Positions 16,897 through 24,793 of a stretch of DNA of 64,000 nt are shown in pieces (within the stretch, counting starts at the first letter, position 1; the number at the start of each line of letters is the position of its first letter). Both the position numbers and the translations under genes were made by a program. Below the pieces are notes generated by a model. It worked only from the letters and a program-made list of their open reading frames with translations, was not told the origin of the DNA and ran no database searches. This DNA is from Methylibium sp965279545 (lineage in GTDB: Bacteria; Pseudomonadota; Gammaproteobacteria; Burkholderiales; Burkholderiaceae_C): the NCBI RefSeq assembly GCF_965279545.1, contig NZ_OZ257250.1, forward strand, positions 1,054,001-1,118,000. Direction: 5' to 3'.

Positions 16897-16928
16897 GCGC
16901 GCTGGATTCAGCCCCGAATCCAGCGCGC
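16897..16928. repeat. Perfect 13-bp inverted repeat with 6-nt loop
   Basis: GCGCGCTGGATTC (16897-16909), loop AGCCCC, then its exact reverse complement to 16928. There is no T-tract on either side, so it is not a standard intrinsic terminator. It lies in a stretch (16739-17060) without a convincing gene, between the RHH-2 gene and the integrase remnant. It may be a terminator aided by Rho or a leftover recombination or inverted-repeat end of a mobile element. Confidence 0.5.
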
Positions 16929-17059
16929 CCGCCGCACCGAGCTAGTCCGACCATCGGTGTGGCGCCTGCCGCAGGTGCACTCCACGGAGGTGATGCGATG
17001 AACCCGCTCCGCGAAACGCTCGACGACCTGGACATCTTCGCGAACCGGTCCGACGACGC

Positions 17060-17435
17060 CACACGCAAGGGCGCGCTGGCCCGTCCGAGGGCGAGGCGAT
17101 CGTCCCTGTACTTTGCGAAGTTCGCGCCGCGGAGGTTGGCAAGGAAGTGATGCGCCAAGGGTTGGCGCAGCCAGTGACGGATCCGCTGGTGGTCCTGTGC
17201 GGGATGGGCCTTGCCGACCGAGATCTCTCGCTCGTAACGCTTCAGGGCTTCGGCGAAGGTGGTGCGCTCCGCTTCCGCACGGGAGACGAAGATGCCCCGG
17301 TCCATCTCGGATTCCAGCACACGCGCCCATGCCCTCAGCCTCCGGGCGGCTGTCGAACGTGCGGTACTGAGGCGGGTAGCCCCGCCTGACGATCTGCGCT
17401 CGCCAGTAGCGACCGCGCTTCGTGATGCTTGCCAA
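17060..17435 (-). pseudogene. Decayed phage-type tyrosine integrase, N-terminal remnant
   Basis: From a TTG at 17435 the minus strand reads an integrase arm-binding domain (ASITKRGRYWRAQIVRRG, then YPPQYRTFDSRPEAE). One extra G near 17335 shifts the frame. The sequence then continues as AWARVLESEMDRGIF and FAEALKRYEREISVGKAH, the core-binding helices of the same family, ending near DDRLALG at about 17070. The catalytic domain (Arg, HxxR, Tyr) is absent. The remnant lies just past the 3' end of tRNA-Asn, the classic place for an island integrase. It marks an old, immobilised integration event. Confidence 0.72.
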
Positions 17436-17525
17436 AGTGACCGATCTCCGGGGTGGAGCGTGGTCACCAGTCTTCAGCTGTGGCAGATTTGTGGCAAAGA
17501 CCCGTTTTGGCGCGGTCTGGCCAAG

Positions 17526-17555
17526 AAAAAAGGCCTGCACTCACGTGCAAGCCTT
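17526..17555 (-). terminator. Intrinsic terminator downstream of tRNA-Asn
   Basis: On the minus strand the stem GGCTTGCAC / GTGCAGGCC (one mismatch) with loop GTGA is followed by six T residues. It lies 20 bp beyond the tRNA 3' end and would terminate the tRNA transcript. Confidence 0.8.
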
Positions 17556-17575
17556 TGATCTTCTTCGGTTTTCTG

Positions 17576-17651
17576 TGGCTCCCCGACCTGGGCTCGAACC
17601 AGGGACCTACGGATTAACAGTCCGGCGCTCTACCAACTGAGCTATCGAGGA
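17576..17651 (-). tRNA. tRNA-Asn (anticodon GTT)
   Basis: The 76-nt minus-strand cloverleaf runs from TCCTCGATAGCTCAG to GGGGAGCCA, with encoded CCA. The D-arm is CTCAGTTGGTAGAG, the anticodon loop CTGTTAATC gives GUU, and the T-arm contains GGTTCGAGCCC. It is followed by an intrinsic terminator and an integrase remnant, so it is the likely attachment site of a past island. Confidence 0.95.
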
Positions 17652-17687
17652 ATTGAGCCATAAATTATAACGAGTTCGCGGGCGGTC

Positions 17688-19853
17688 TCACAAGTCCGCG
17701 CTGAGCGAGACGCGCCAGGTGCGCGGCGCCATCGGGTAGAGGTAGACGTGCTCGAACTGGTAGGGCGATTCCTGCCAGGCGCGGTGGTCGGTCGCGTTGT
17801 CGACGCCCACGCGCCACACCAGTGTGCGTGCCTCGAGCTTGTGCTCGTAGCGCGCGCCCAGGTCGAGGCGGGCCCAGCCTGGGATGCGCGTGTTGCCGTC
17901 GTTCGGCAGCAGCGTGCGGTCGCTCTCGGCCACCACACCCCCTTGCAAGCTGAGGCCGGGCGCGCTGGCCACCTGGTACTGCGCCTGCAGCTTGAGCACC
18001 CGCTGCGGCACGTTGGGCGGGCGCTGGCCGTTCACGGTGGCGTCGCTGCTGCCGATGCGCTCGGCATGCAGCAGCATGGCGCTGGCCGCCCAGGTCCAGG
18101 CGCCGGTGCGGGCATCGACGCCGGCTTCGATGCCGCGATGCCGCGCGCTGCCGTCCGGGCCGAGCGGACTGGGGGCGGGCGCGCCGGCGGCGAGGGCATA
18201 GGTCGGCCGGTCGATCTCGAAGGCGGCGAGGCTCCAGTTCCACAGGTCGGCGCGGCCCTTGACGCCGATCTCGAGCTGGCGGCTCTTGAGGGCGGGCAGC
18301 GCCTGCCCGGCATTGCTGTAGGTCGACGGCCGGTTCGGCACTACCTGGGTCTCGATGCCCTGGCCCCAGCTGGCGTAGGTCATCAAGCCCGGTTGCCACT
18401 CGTAGTTCAGTGCGATCCAGGGCGTGGTGACGTTCTGGCTGTAGTCGGTGGGCTCCTGGCCGGAGGTCGTGATGGTGTCGCGGTGCAGCCGCGTGTGGCG
18501 CAGGCCGAGCCAGGTGCTGAGTTCCGGTGTCAGCTGGACCACGTCGCGAACGTAGAGTTCGGCGTTGCGCTCGCGACGGTGGGTGTTGTCGCTCACGAAG
18601 CCGGTGTTCGCAAACGCCACCTGCGTGCCGTCGATGTTGCCGCTGCCCAGCTCGTCGCCATTGATGTCGAGCGAGCGGTTGTTGATCTGCCCTTCGAAGC
18701 GGGCCTTGAAGCGCGTGAACAACACGCCGGTGGTCAGCTGGTGCGCCAGGCCGGCGGTGGCGAAGCGGCCCTGCAGCGACAGGTCGAGCGCGTCGGTGCG
18801 GCGGTGCTCGTTCTCGCTGCGAAAGTCGTAGAGGTCGTAGCTACCGTCGCTGCAGTAGCGGTCGAAATTGCCCTCTGCGCCGCAGCCGAACGGAAACGCC
18901 AGGCGGTCGTCGGTCCTGAGCTGCTGCGTCGCGTAGTGCGCCTTGGCGCTCCAGTCGGCGCTCAGCCGCTGCTGCAGGCGCAGGCTGGCGGTGTTGCCGT
19001 CCAGCACCACCGGCAGCGACCACGGCTGGTTGTTGAGGTTGAGGCGCGGGTCGACGCTGCGCGCGTCGGGCACGCGGTTGCCGAGCAGGCTGAAGCCGGG
19101 CTGGCTGGGCTGCGAGCGGTGGCTGGTCTCGAACTCGGCTTCGAGCAGGGTGTCGGGTGTGAGGCGCCAGTCACCGGCCAGTGCAAACAGGTGGCGCCGG
19201 CCCTTGGCGTTGCGCAGCTCCGGGTCGAGGTGCTCGACGGCGGCGTTGACGCGCAGGCCGAAGGCGCGGTCGGCGCCGAAGCGGGTGGCGAGATCCACCG
19301 CACCGAGCACGCTGTTGGACCCACGCCATTCCAGCGTGGCGTTGCGCACGTCGATGTCGGGGCGCTTGACCACCAGATTCACCAGACCGCCCGGTGCGCT
19401 GATGCCGGCCTGGATGCCGCTGGTGCCCTTCAGCAGTTCGAGGCGTGACTTGTTGTCGAGCGGGATGGCGCTCTCGGCGTTGATCGGCAGACCGTCGCGG
19501 CGGTAGTTGTAGCGCTGGTCGAGCACGAAGCCGCGCACGGTCAGCGAGTCCCAGTAGCCCACGCTGTTGTAGGCATCGCTGGCGCTGGCGTCCACGCGCG
19601 TGAGCGCGCGCAGGTTCTGCGCGCCGGCATCCTTGAGTTGCGACTCCGTGACCACGTGCGCCTGCAGCGGGCTGCGCGTGAGCGGGATGTTGCCAAAGCC
19701 GGTGAGTTCGGCGCTGTTGGTCTCGCGCGGCCCGGTGATGCTGACGGTGGGCAAGGCGGTCGCGTCGTCGGCCACGTCGGCAGCGTGGGCCGCGGCGGTG
19801 CATGCCATCGCGGCCAGCGCCACGCGGGTGAGGGTGAAATGTCGTGTTGCCAT
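17688..19853 (-). CDS. TonB-dependent outer-membrane receptor under TPP riboswitch control
   Basis: The 721-residue protein has a signal peptide (about 1-24, cut after AAAHA), a plug domain (about 35-160, with SLTVRGFVLDQRYNYRRDG and APGGLVNLVVKRP) and a 22-strand barrel. By sequence it belongs to the FhuE/FpvA-like 'siderophore receptor' branch. A TPP riboswitch lies in its leader, so the ligand is more likely thiamine or a thiamine precursor than iron-siderophore. Uptake would use TonB-ExbBD energy across the outer membrane. There is no adjacent inner-membrane transporter. It stands alone between tRNA-Asn and the ferredoxin reductase gene. Confidence 0.88.
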   Translation of the reverse strand: MATRHFTLTRVALAAMACTAAAHAADVADDATALPTVSITGPRETNSAELTGFGNIPLTRSPLQAHVVTESQLKDAGAQNLRALTRVDASASDAYNSVGYWDSLTVRGFVLDQRYNYRRDGLPINAESAIPLDNKSRLELLKGTSGIQAGISAPGGLVNLVVKRPDIDVRNATLEWRGSNSVLGAVDLATRFGADRAFGLRVNAAVEHLDPELRNAKGRRHLFALAGDWRLTPDTLLEAEFETSHRSQPSQPGFSLLGNRVPDARSVDPRLNLNNQPWSLPVVLDGNTASLRLQQRLSADWSAKAHYATQQLRTDDRLAFPFGCGAEGNFDRYCSDGSYDLYDFRSENEHRRTDALDLSLQGRFATAGLAHQLTTGVLFTRFKARFEGQINNRSLDINGDELGSGNIDGTQVAFANTGFVSDNTHRRERNAELYVRDVVQLTPELSTWLGLRHTRLHRDTITTSGQEPTDYSQNVTTPWIALNYEWQPGLMTYASWGQGIETQVVPNRPSTYSNAGQALPALKSRQLEIGVKGRADLWNWSLAAFEIDRPTYALAAGAPAPSPLGPDGSARHRGIEAGVDARTGAWTWAASAMLLHAERIGSSDATVNGQRPPNVPQRVLKLQAQYQVASAPGLSLQGGVVAESDRTLLPNDGNTRIPGWARLDLGARYEHKLEARTLVWRVGVDNATDHRAWQESPYQFEHVYLYPMAPRTWRVSLSADL

Positions 19854-19933
19854 CGTGCTTCCAGTGCGACGGCAGGGCGGCGGTTCCGCAAGGCGGCCAT
19901 CCCGGCACAGCGGGACGAGTCACACCGAAGATC

Positions 19934-20024
19934 GCTTCCCTGCGCGAGGATTACCTCAATCAGGTTCGAAGGGACTTTCTCAGTCGAGCCCGCCGTCTCT
20001 TGCGAGAGCGGGTCAACACCCCTA
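19934..20024 (-). promoter_or_regulatory. TPP riboswitch (THI element)
   Basis: Read on the minus strand, all conserved THI-box blocks are present in order: TAGGGGTG (about 20024-20017), a variable P3 hairpin with CGCTCTCGCAAGAGACGG, CTGAGA, then CTTCGAACCTGATTGAGG and TAATCCTCGCGCAGGGAAGC ending near 19934. Thiamine pyrophosphate binding normally blocks transcription or translation of the downstream gene. The only downstream gene is the TonB-dependent receptor starting at 19853. Confidence 0.92.
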
Positions 20025-20086
20025 GCAGGTGCCGCGCGGTGTTGCGCGGCACGGTGTCGATTATGGCGCGACAGCGCGCACACCGA

Positions 20087-20117
20087 AAACGAAAGAGCCC
20101 GCGGGCGGCGGGCTCTT
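20087..20117 (-). terminator. Terminator after ferredoxin-NADP reductase gene
   Basis: A 10-bp perfect stem, AAGAGCCCGC / GCGGGCTCTT with a 5-nt loop, begins about 20 bp after the reductase stop. On the minus strand it is followed by TTCGTTTTC, a T-rich tail. It separates this unit from the riboswitch leader. Confidence 0.7.
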
Positions 20118-20137
20118 CGCGCGGCGGCGGTCGAACT

Positions 20138-21238
20138 TCAGTCGAACACCGGCGTTTCCACGCCCAGCACCTTGTGCAGCTTCGGGCTGGTGGTGGTGTA
20201 TTGCAGGTGGATGCGCTTGTCCGGGAAGATGTAGGGCGCCGCGCCGAAGGCCGCCAGCGCCGCTTCGTGGAAGCCGGAGAGGATCAGCTTCTTCTTGCCC
20301 GGGTAGACGTTGATGTCACCGACCGCGAAGATGCCGGGCACGTTGGTCTCGAACTTCTCGGTGTCGACGACCACCTGCTTGCGCTCGATGCTCAGGCCCC
20401 ACTCGGCGATCGGGCCGAGCTTCGGGCTCAGGCCGAAGAACACCAGCAGCACGTCGAGCGGCACCACGCGGGTCACGCCGTCGCCGCCGGTCACCTTCAC
20501 GCTCCTGAGCCGGCCGTCGGCCTCCTCGAAGCCGGTGACCTGGCCGACGATGAACTGCATCTCGTAGGCGTCGCACAGCTCCCGCATCTTCGCGACCGAG
20601 GCGGGCGCGGCCTTGAAGCCATCGCGGCGGTGCACGAGGATCACGCTCTCGGCCCTGTGCGGGCCTTCCTGCACGAAGTTCAGCGTCCAGTCGAGCGCCG
20701 AGTCGCCGCCGCCGACGATCAGCAGGTTCTTGCCGGCGAACTGTGCCGGGTTGCGCACGCGGTAATGCAGCTGGCTGCCGTCGAACTTGTCGAGCCCGTC
20801 GACCTTCAGCAGTCGCGGCTGGAACGAGCCCACGCCGCCGGCGATGAAGACGGTCTTGGTGATGAAGCGCGTGCCCTTGCTCGTCTCGAGATCGAAGCGG
20901 CCGTCCTCGCGCTTGGCCACCCGCGTGACCTCCTGGCCCAGGTGGAAGGTCGCACCGAAGGGCTCGATCTGCTTGAGCAGGTTGTCGGTGAGCTCCTTGC
21001 CGGTGCACACCGGCACCGCCGGGATGTCGTAGATCGGCTTGTCGGGGTAGAGCTCGATGCACTGGCCACCCGGGTAGGCGAGCGAGTCGATGATGTGGGC
21101 CTTGATCTCGAGCAGGCCGAGCTCGAACACCTGGAACAGGCCCACCGGGCCGGCGCCGACGATGACCGCGTCGGTTTCGATCGGGCCGTCGTGGCTGTTT
21201 GCGGTCGCGGTGATGGCGGGGTTGATTTGCGGGTCCAT
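20138..21238 (-). CDS. Ferredoxin/flavodoxin-NADP+ reductase, thioredoxin-reductase-like type
   Basis: The 366-residue flavoprotein has the FAD-binding motif VIVGAGPVGLF near residue 27, a GGQCIELYPD segment, and an NADPH-binding loop LLIVGGGDSALDW near 175. The C-terminal FAD contact reads FAVGDINVYPGKKK. The family transfers electrons between NADPH and ferredoxin. No CxxC redox site of thioredoxin reductase is present. ATG 21238 lies 20 bp after fdxA, so the two form a ferredoxin-reductase pair, itself 53 bp from the sulfate-assimilation operon on the same strand. Confidence 0.88.
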   Translation of the reverse strand: MDPQINPAITATANSHDGPIETDAVIVGAGPVGLFQVFELGLLEIKAHIIDSLAYPGGQCIELYPDKPIYDIPAVPVCTGKELTDNLLKQIEPFGATFHLGQEVTRVAKREDGRFDLETSKGTRFITKTVFIAGGVGSFQPRLLKVDGLDKFDGSQLHYRVRNPAQFAGKNLLIVGGGDSALDWTLNFVQEGPHRAESVILVHRRDGFKAAPASVAKMRELCDAYEMQFIVGQVTGFEEADGRLRSVKVTGGDGVTRVVPLDVLLVFFGLSPKLGPIAEWGLSIERKQVVVDTEKFETNVPGIFAVGDINVYPGKKKLILSGFHEAALAAFGAAPYIFPDKRIHLQYTTTSPKLHKVLGVETPVFD

Positions 21239-21258
21239 GTGAGAAGGCAAAAGTGGAT

Positions 21259-21582
21259 TCAGCGGATCAGTTCGCCGAGCTTGTCGGTCCGGTCTTTCCA
21301 GTCGTCGGCATCGGGCAGTGGCGCCTTGCGCTTGGTGATGCTGGGCCAGTTCTTCGACAGCTCGACATTGATGGCGATGAACTTCTGCTGGTCGCCGGGC
21401 ACGTCTTCTTCGGGCAGGATGGCATTGACCGGGCACTCCGGGATGCAAACGGCGCAGTCGATGCATTCGTCCGGATCGATCACCAGGAAGTTCGGGCCCT
21501 CGCGGAAGCAATCCACCGGACAGACATCGACACAGTCGGTGTATTTGCAGCGGATGCAGGCTTCGGTGACGACGTGGGTCAT
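21259..21582 (-). CDS. fdxA: 7Fe ferredoxin FdxA
   Basis: The 107-residue protein carries a [3Fe-4S] plus [4Fe-4S] ferredoxin domain. CIRCKYTDCVDVCPVDC at the N-terminus and CIDCAVCIPECPVNA at about 40-54 supply the ligands, followed by the long FdxA C-terminal tail. It is a soluble electron carrier. It is followed 20 bp later by the ferredoxin reductase and preceded 53 bp earlier by the siroheme methyltransferase gene of the sulfate operon. That position suggests it may deliver electrons to CysI. Confidence 0.93.
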   Translation of the reverse strand: MTHVVTEACIRCKYTDCVDVCPVDCFREGPNFLVIDPDECIDCAVCIPECPVNAILPEEDVPGDQQKFIAINVELSKNWPSITKRKAPLPDADDWKDRTDKLGELIR

Positions 21583-21635
21583 GGCGGGTTCAGGCTGGGT
21601 GGAGGACTGCGTCGCGCGACGCAAAGCACTCGATT

Positions 21636-22418
21636 TTAAGGGCTTGGGGTTTTCACCGGGCGGGCGGGTGACTCGACGCGGCAGGGGGCTTGCAGCCCGG
21701 CCCTTGCGGTGGGCGTGGCACCGGGGAGCGCACGTGCACCCACGCCGACCGCCACCACCGCCGGCCGGCCGGTGTGAAGCACGCTGGCTTCCATCAGCGT
21801 GGCAACGCTGTGATCGCTGCTCAGCTGGTCGACACAGCCGGCGCGCGAGACCACGCACACGGGCGTGTCCGGTGCCCATCCGGCCCCGCGCAGACGGTGC
21901 GACAGCGCAGCGAGCTGGCGCCCGGCCATGTAGAACACCTCGGTGTCGGCGGTGCGCGTGGCCTGCAACTCGCCGGTGCGCGTCATCGCGGTGGTGAGGC
22001 TGACGCTGCGGCCGCTGCCCCGGCGGGTGAGCGGGCGTTGCGTCGCGGCGGCCGCGGCGATCGCCGCCGTGATGCCGGGCACGATCTCTGCGGTGTGGCC
22101 TTCGGCGGCCAGCGCCTGCAGTTCCTCCTCGAGCCGGCCGAACACGCTGGGGTCGCCGCCCTTGAGGCGCACGACACGCAGGCCGAGCGCCGCAAACTTC
22201 ACCAGCAGCGCGTTGATGCGTGTCTGGCCGGTCGCGTGGCAGAAGCCGCGCTTGCCGACATCGACCCAGCGCGCCCGCGGCGCGAGTTCGCGCAAGCCCG
22301 GGTCGGTGAGGGCGTCGAACAGCACGACCTCGGCCTCGGCCAGCCGGCGGGCACCGCGCACGGTGATCAGGTCCGCTGCACCCGGGCCGGCACCGATGAA
22401 GACGACGGGGTGGCTCAT
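21636..22418 (-). CDS. cobA: Uroporphyrinogen-III C-methyltransferase (siroheme synthesis)
   Basis: The 260-residue protein is the SUMT/CysG-A type enzyme. It methylates uroporphyrinogen III twice using SAM, giving precorrin-2 for siroheme, the cofactor of CysI. Visible motifs are VFIGAGPGAADLIT (N-terminal loop), VVRLKGGDPSVFGR and EIVPGITAAIAAAA. No CysG-B dehydrogenase/ferrochelatase domain is fused. The gene lies 13 bp after cysN, in the sulfate-assimilation operon, which fits the need for siroheme. The C-terminal about 20 residues are a Pro/Ala-rich tail. Confidence 0.93.
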   Translation of the reverse strand: MSHPVVFIGAGPGAADLITVRGARRLAEAEVVLFDALTDPGLRELAPRARWVDVGKRGFCHATGQTRINALLVKFAALGLRVVRLKGGDPSVFGRLEEELQALAAEGHTAEIVPGITAAIAAAAATQRPLTRRGSGRSVSLTTAMTRTGELQATRTADTEVFYMAGRQLAALSHRLRGAGWAPDTPVCVVSRAGCVDQLSSDHSVATLMEASVLHTGRPAVVAVGVGARALPGATPTARAGLQAPCRVESPARPVKTPSP

Positions 22419-22431
22419 CGTGCCCGCCGGC

Positions 22432-23718
22432 TCACGCCGCAGTGGCGGCCACCAGCAATGCGCCGCTGGTGCGGTTGCTGGTCGGGTCGACGACGATCAG
22501 CGCACCGCCGATGCGGTTGGCCACATAGGCTTCGACCGGCAGCGGTGACTGCGTTTCGATCTGCACCTGGCCGATCTCGTTGACCGCGAGCTCGTGCGCG
22601 TCGCTGTTTTCCAGCGTGTGGATGTCGCGCCGGCTGTCGATCGCCGTGATGCGCGCCTGCACCCAGCGGTGGCCGTGGCGCACCCAGTACTTGCGGCCCA
22701 CCTGGGCCGGCTCGGTGTCGAGCCAGGCCAGCGTGGCGGCGAAGCGTTGGGTGGTCTGCAGCGGGGCGGTGCTGGCGATCCAGTCGCCGCGCGAGACGTC
22801 GAGCTGGCGGTCGAGCACCAGGCCGGCCGACTGGCCGGCCTCGCAGCCGTCCACCACCGCCCCGGCGCAACGCACTTGCGCCACGATGGCCGTCTGCCCG
22901 CTCGGGAACACCTGCACCGCGTCGCCGGCGCGCACGCGGCCGTGCGCGATGCGGCCCCAGATCGTGCGCGGCTGGTGGCCGGTGCCCTGTTCGCTCTGCT
23001 TGGCCACGTATTGCACGGGGATCAGCAGCGCGCCGTCATGGCGCTCGTCGGTCGCGGGCAGCGTGTGCAGCAGTTCCAGCAGCGTCGACCCGGTGTACCA
23101 GTTCCAGACGTCGGAGCGCACGGTGACGTTGTCGCCGCGCAGTGCCGACACCGGCACGATGCCGGCCGGCGTGATGCCCGCCTGGGCGGCGAAGAGGCTC
23201 AGCGCCTCGCTCACCGCCGAGAAGGCGGCCTCGGCCTCGGCGTCGACCGCGTCGAGCTTGTTGATCGCGAACACGATGCTCGGCACGCGCAGCAACTGGG
23301 CGAGCAGCGAGTGGCGGCGCGTTTGCGGGAGCAGCTGCACGGGCTTCGTGCGCCAGTCCAGCTTGGTGATGTCGACCAGCACCACCGCGGCATCGCTGCC
23401 GGCGGCCGCGGTGACCATGTTGCGCGTGTACTGCTCGTGGCCCGGTGCGTCGGCGATGATGAACTTGCGCTGGCGCGTTGCGAAGTAGCGGTAGGCAACG
23501 TCGATCGTGATGCCTTGCTCGCGCTCGGCCTCGAGGCCGTCGGTCAACAGCGACAGGTCGATCGCGCTGCCCGCGGCGCGCTTCTCCAGCGCGTCGAGCT
23601 GGTCGGCGAGGATGGCGCGGCTGTCGTAGAGCAGGCGCCCGATCAGCGTGCTCTTGCCGTCGTCGACGGAGCCGGCGGTCAGGAAGCGCAGTGCGCGGTG
23701 CTGGAGTTCGTCATTCAT
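22432..23718 (-). CDS. cysN: Sulfate adenylyltransferase GTPase subunit CysN
   Basis: The 428-residue EF-Tu-like GTPase works with CysD to make APS from sulfate and ATP, powered by GTP. G1 is TAGSVDDGKSTL, G3 is DAPGHEQYT and G4 is NKLDAVD, followed by two beta-barrel domains. It ends without a fused APS-kinase (CysC) domain. The ATG at 23718 begins MNDELQHRALRF. A 103-bp spacer to cysD carries a palindromic repeat. Confidence 0.94.
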   Translation of the reverse strand: MNDELQHRALRFLTAGSVDDGKSTLIGRLLYDSRAILADQLDALEKRAAGSAIDLSLLTDGLEAEREQGITIDVAYRYFATRQRKFIIADAPGHEQYTRNMVTAAAGSDAAVVLVDITKLDWRTKPVQLLPQTRRHSLLAQLLRVPSIVFAINKLDAVDAEAEAAFSAVSEALSLFAAQAGITPAGIVPVSALRGDNVTVRSDVWNWYTGSTLLELLHTLPATDERHDGALLIPVQYVAKQSEQGTGHQPRTIWGRIAHGRVRAGDAVQVFPSGQTAIVAQVRCAGAVVDGCEAGQSAGLVLDRQLDVSRGDWIASTAPLQTTQRFAATLAWLDTEPAQVGRKYWVRHGHRWVQARITAIDSRRDIHTLENSDAHELAVNEIGQVQIETQSPLPVEAYVANRIGGALIVVDPTSNRTSGALLVAATAA

Positions 23719-23733
23719 GGTGGTGTGATGCAG

Positions 23734-23812
23734 AGCCGGGCCTTTCGCCGGGCCGCCCCAAGGAAGGCCCACGCCCCCTCGGGGGGCAGTGAACGAAGTG
23801 AGCGTGGGGGTG
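23734..23812. repeat. GC-rich palindromic intergenic repeat
   Basis: Two nested palindromes lie between cysD and cysN: CCGGGCCTTTCGCCGGGCC, then CCACGCCCCCTCGGGGGGC facing AGTGAGCGTGGGGGTGG. The motif GAACGAAGTGAGCGTGGGGG is a widespread Burkholderiales intergenic repeat style. It is related to the elements at 5765-5832 and 61684-61760. Confidence 0.6.
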
Positions 23813-23821
23813 GTCAGGGCT

Positions 23822-24793
23822 TCAGAAATAGCCTTCCTTCTTGCGGCGCTCCATCGAGGCGTCCGAGGTGCGGTCGTCCATGCGCGTGGCGCCACGCTCG
23901 CTGACCGTGACCGTCAGCGTTTCGGCCACGATCTCGGCGGCGTTCGCCGCCGGGCTTTCGACCGGGCAGGTGCAGGTCATGTCGCCGACGGTGCGAAAGC
24001 GCACCAGCGCCGTCTCCACGGTTTCGCCCGCCTCGGGCGGTGTCACGTCGGTCAGCGGCACCAGCAGGCCCTTGCGGCGGATGACTTCGCGCTGGTGTGC
24101 GAAGTACAGCCCGGGCAGCGGAATGTTCTCGCGGGCGATGTAGAGCCAGACGTCGAGCTCGGTCCAGTTGCTGATCGGGAAGGCGCGGAAATGCTCGCCC
24201 GGCCTGATGCGCGTGTTGAACAGGCTCCACAGTTCGGGGCGCTGCTCCTTGGGCAGCCATTGGCCGAAGCTGTCGCGGTGGCTGAAGATGCGCTCCTTGG
24301 CGCGCGCCTTCTCCTCGTCGCGGCGCGCACCGCCGATCAGGCAGTCGAAGCGGTGCTCCTCGATCGCCTCGAGCAGCGCCACCGTCTGGTGGCCGTTGCG
24401 CGATTCGAGCGGGTGCGACAGGCGGATCGTGCCGCGACGGATGGAGTCTTCGAGGTGGCCGACCACGAGACGCTCGCCCATCTCCTCGATGCGGCGGTCG
24501 CGGAACTCGATCACTTCCGGGAAGTTGTGGCCGGTGTCGACGTGCAGCAGCGGGAAGGGCAGGCGGCCTTCGAACTCGTTGAGGTCGGTCGAGTCGCGCT
24601 GGCGCATCTTGAAGGCCTTCTCGGCCAGGCGCAGCACGACGCAGGAGTCCTTGCCGCCGGAGAACAGCAAGGCCGGGCGTTCGAAGGTGCCGGCCACCTC
24701 GCGCAGGATGAAGATCGCCTCCTCTTCCAGCGCGTCGAGATGGCGGTGGTCGACTTCGGGCAGCAGTTGGTTCATGGCGAGGGGCGCGTTCAT
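23822..24793 (-). CDS. cysD: Sulfate adenylyltransferase small subunit CysD
   Basis: The 323-residue PP-loop ATP pyrophosphatase forms APS with CysN. The PP-loop is LLFSGGKDSCVVLRLA near residue 43. LLHVDTGHNFPEV and GGARRDEEKARAKER are family signatures. The C-terminal end reads SMERRKKEGYF, typical of CysD. ATG 24793 overlaps the cysH TGA (ATGA), with MNAPLAMNQ as the N-terminus. A second in-frame Met lies 6 codons later. Confidence 0.95.
   Translation of the reverse strand: MNAPLAMNQLLPEVDHRHLDALEEEAIFILREVAGTFERPALLFSGGKDSCVVLRLAEKAFKMRQRDSTDLNEFEGRLPFPLLHVDTGHNFPEVIEFRDRRIEEMGERLVVGHLEDSIRRGTIRLSHPLESRNGHQTVALLEAIEEHRFDCLIGGARRDEEKARAKERIFSHRDSFGQWLPKEQRPELWSLFNTRIRPGEHFRAFPISNWTELDVWLYIARENIPLPGLYFAHQREVIRRKGLLVPLTDVTPPEAGETVETALVRFRTVGDMTCTCPVESPAANAAEIVAETLTVTVSERGATRMDDRTSDASMERRKKEGYF

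Noticed and set aside
16998..17150. Small plus-strand gene starting MNPLRETLDDLDIF
   Set aside because: It runs antisense over the integrase remnant, has a weak start and no recognisable domain. It may be chance.
17748..19448. Long plus-strand frame opposite the TonB receptor
   Set aside because: No homology, Ala/Val/Gly-rich, antisense to an intact receptor with a signal peptide.
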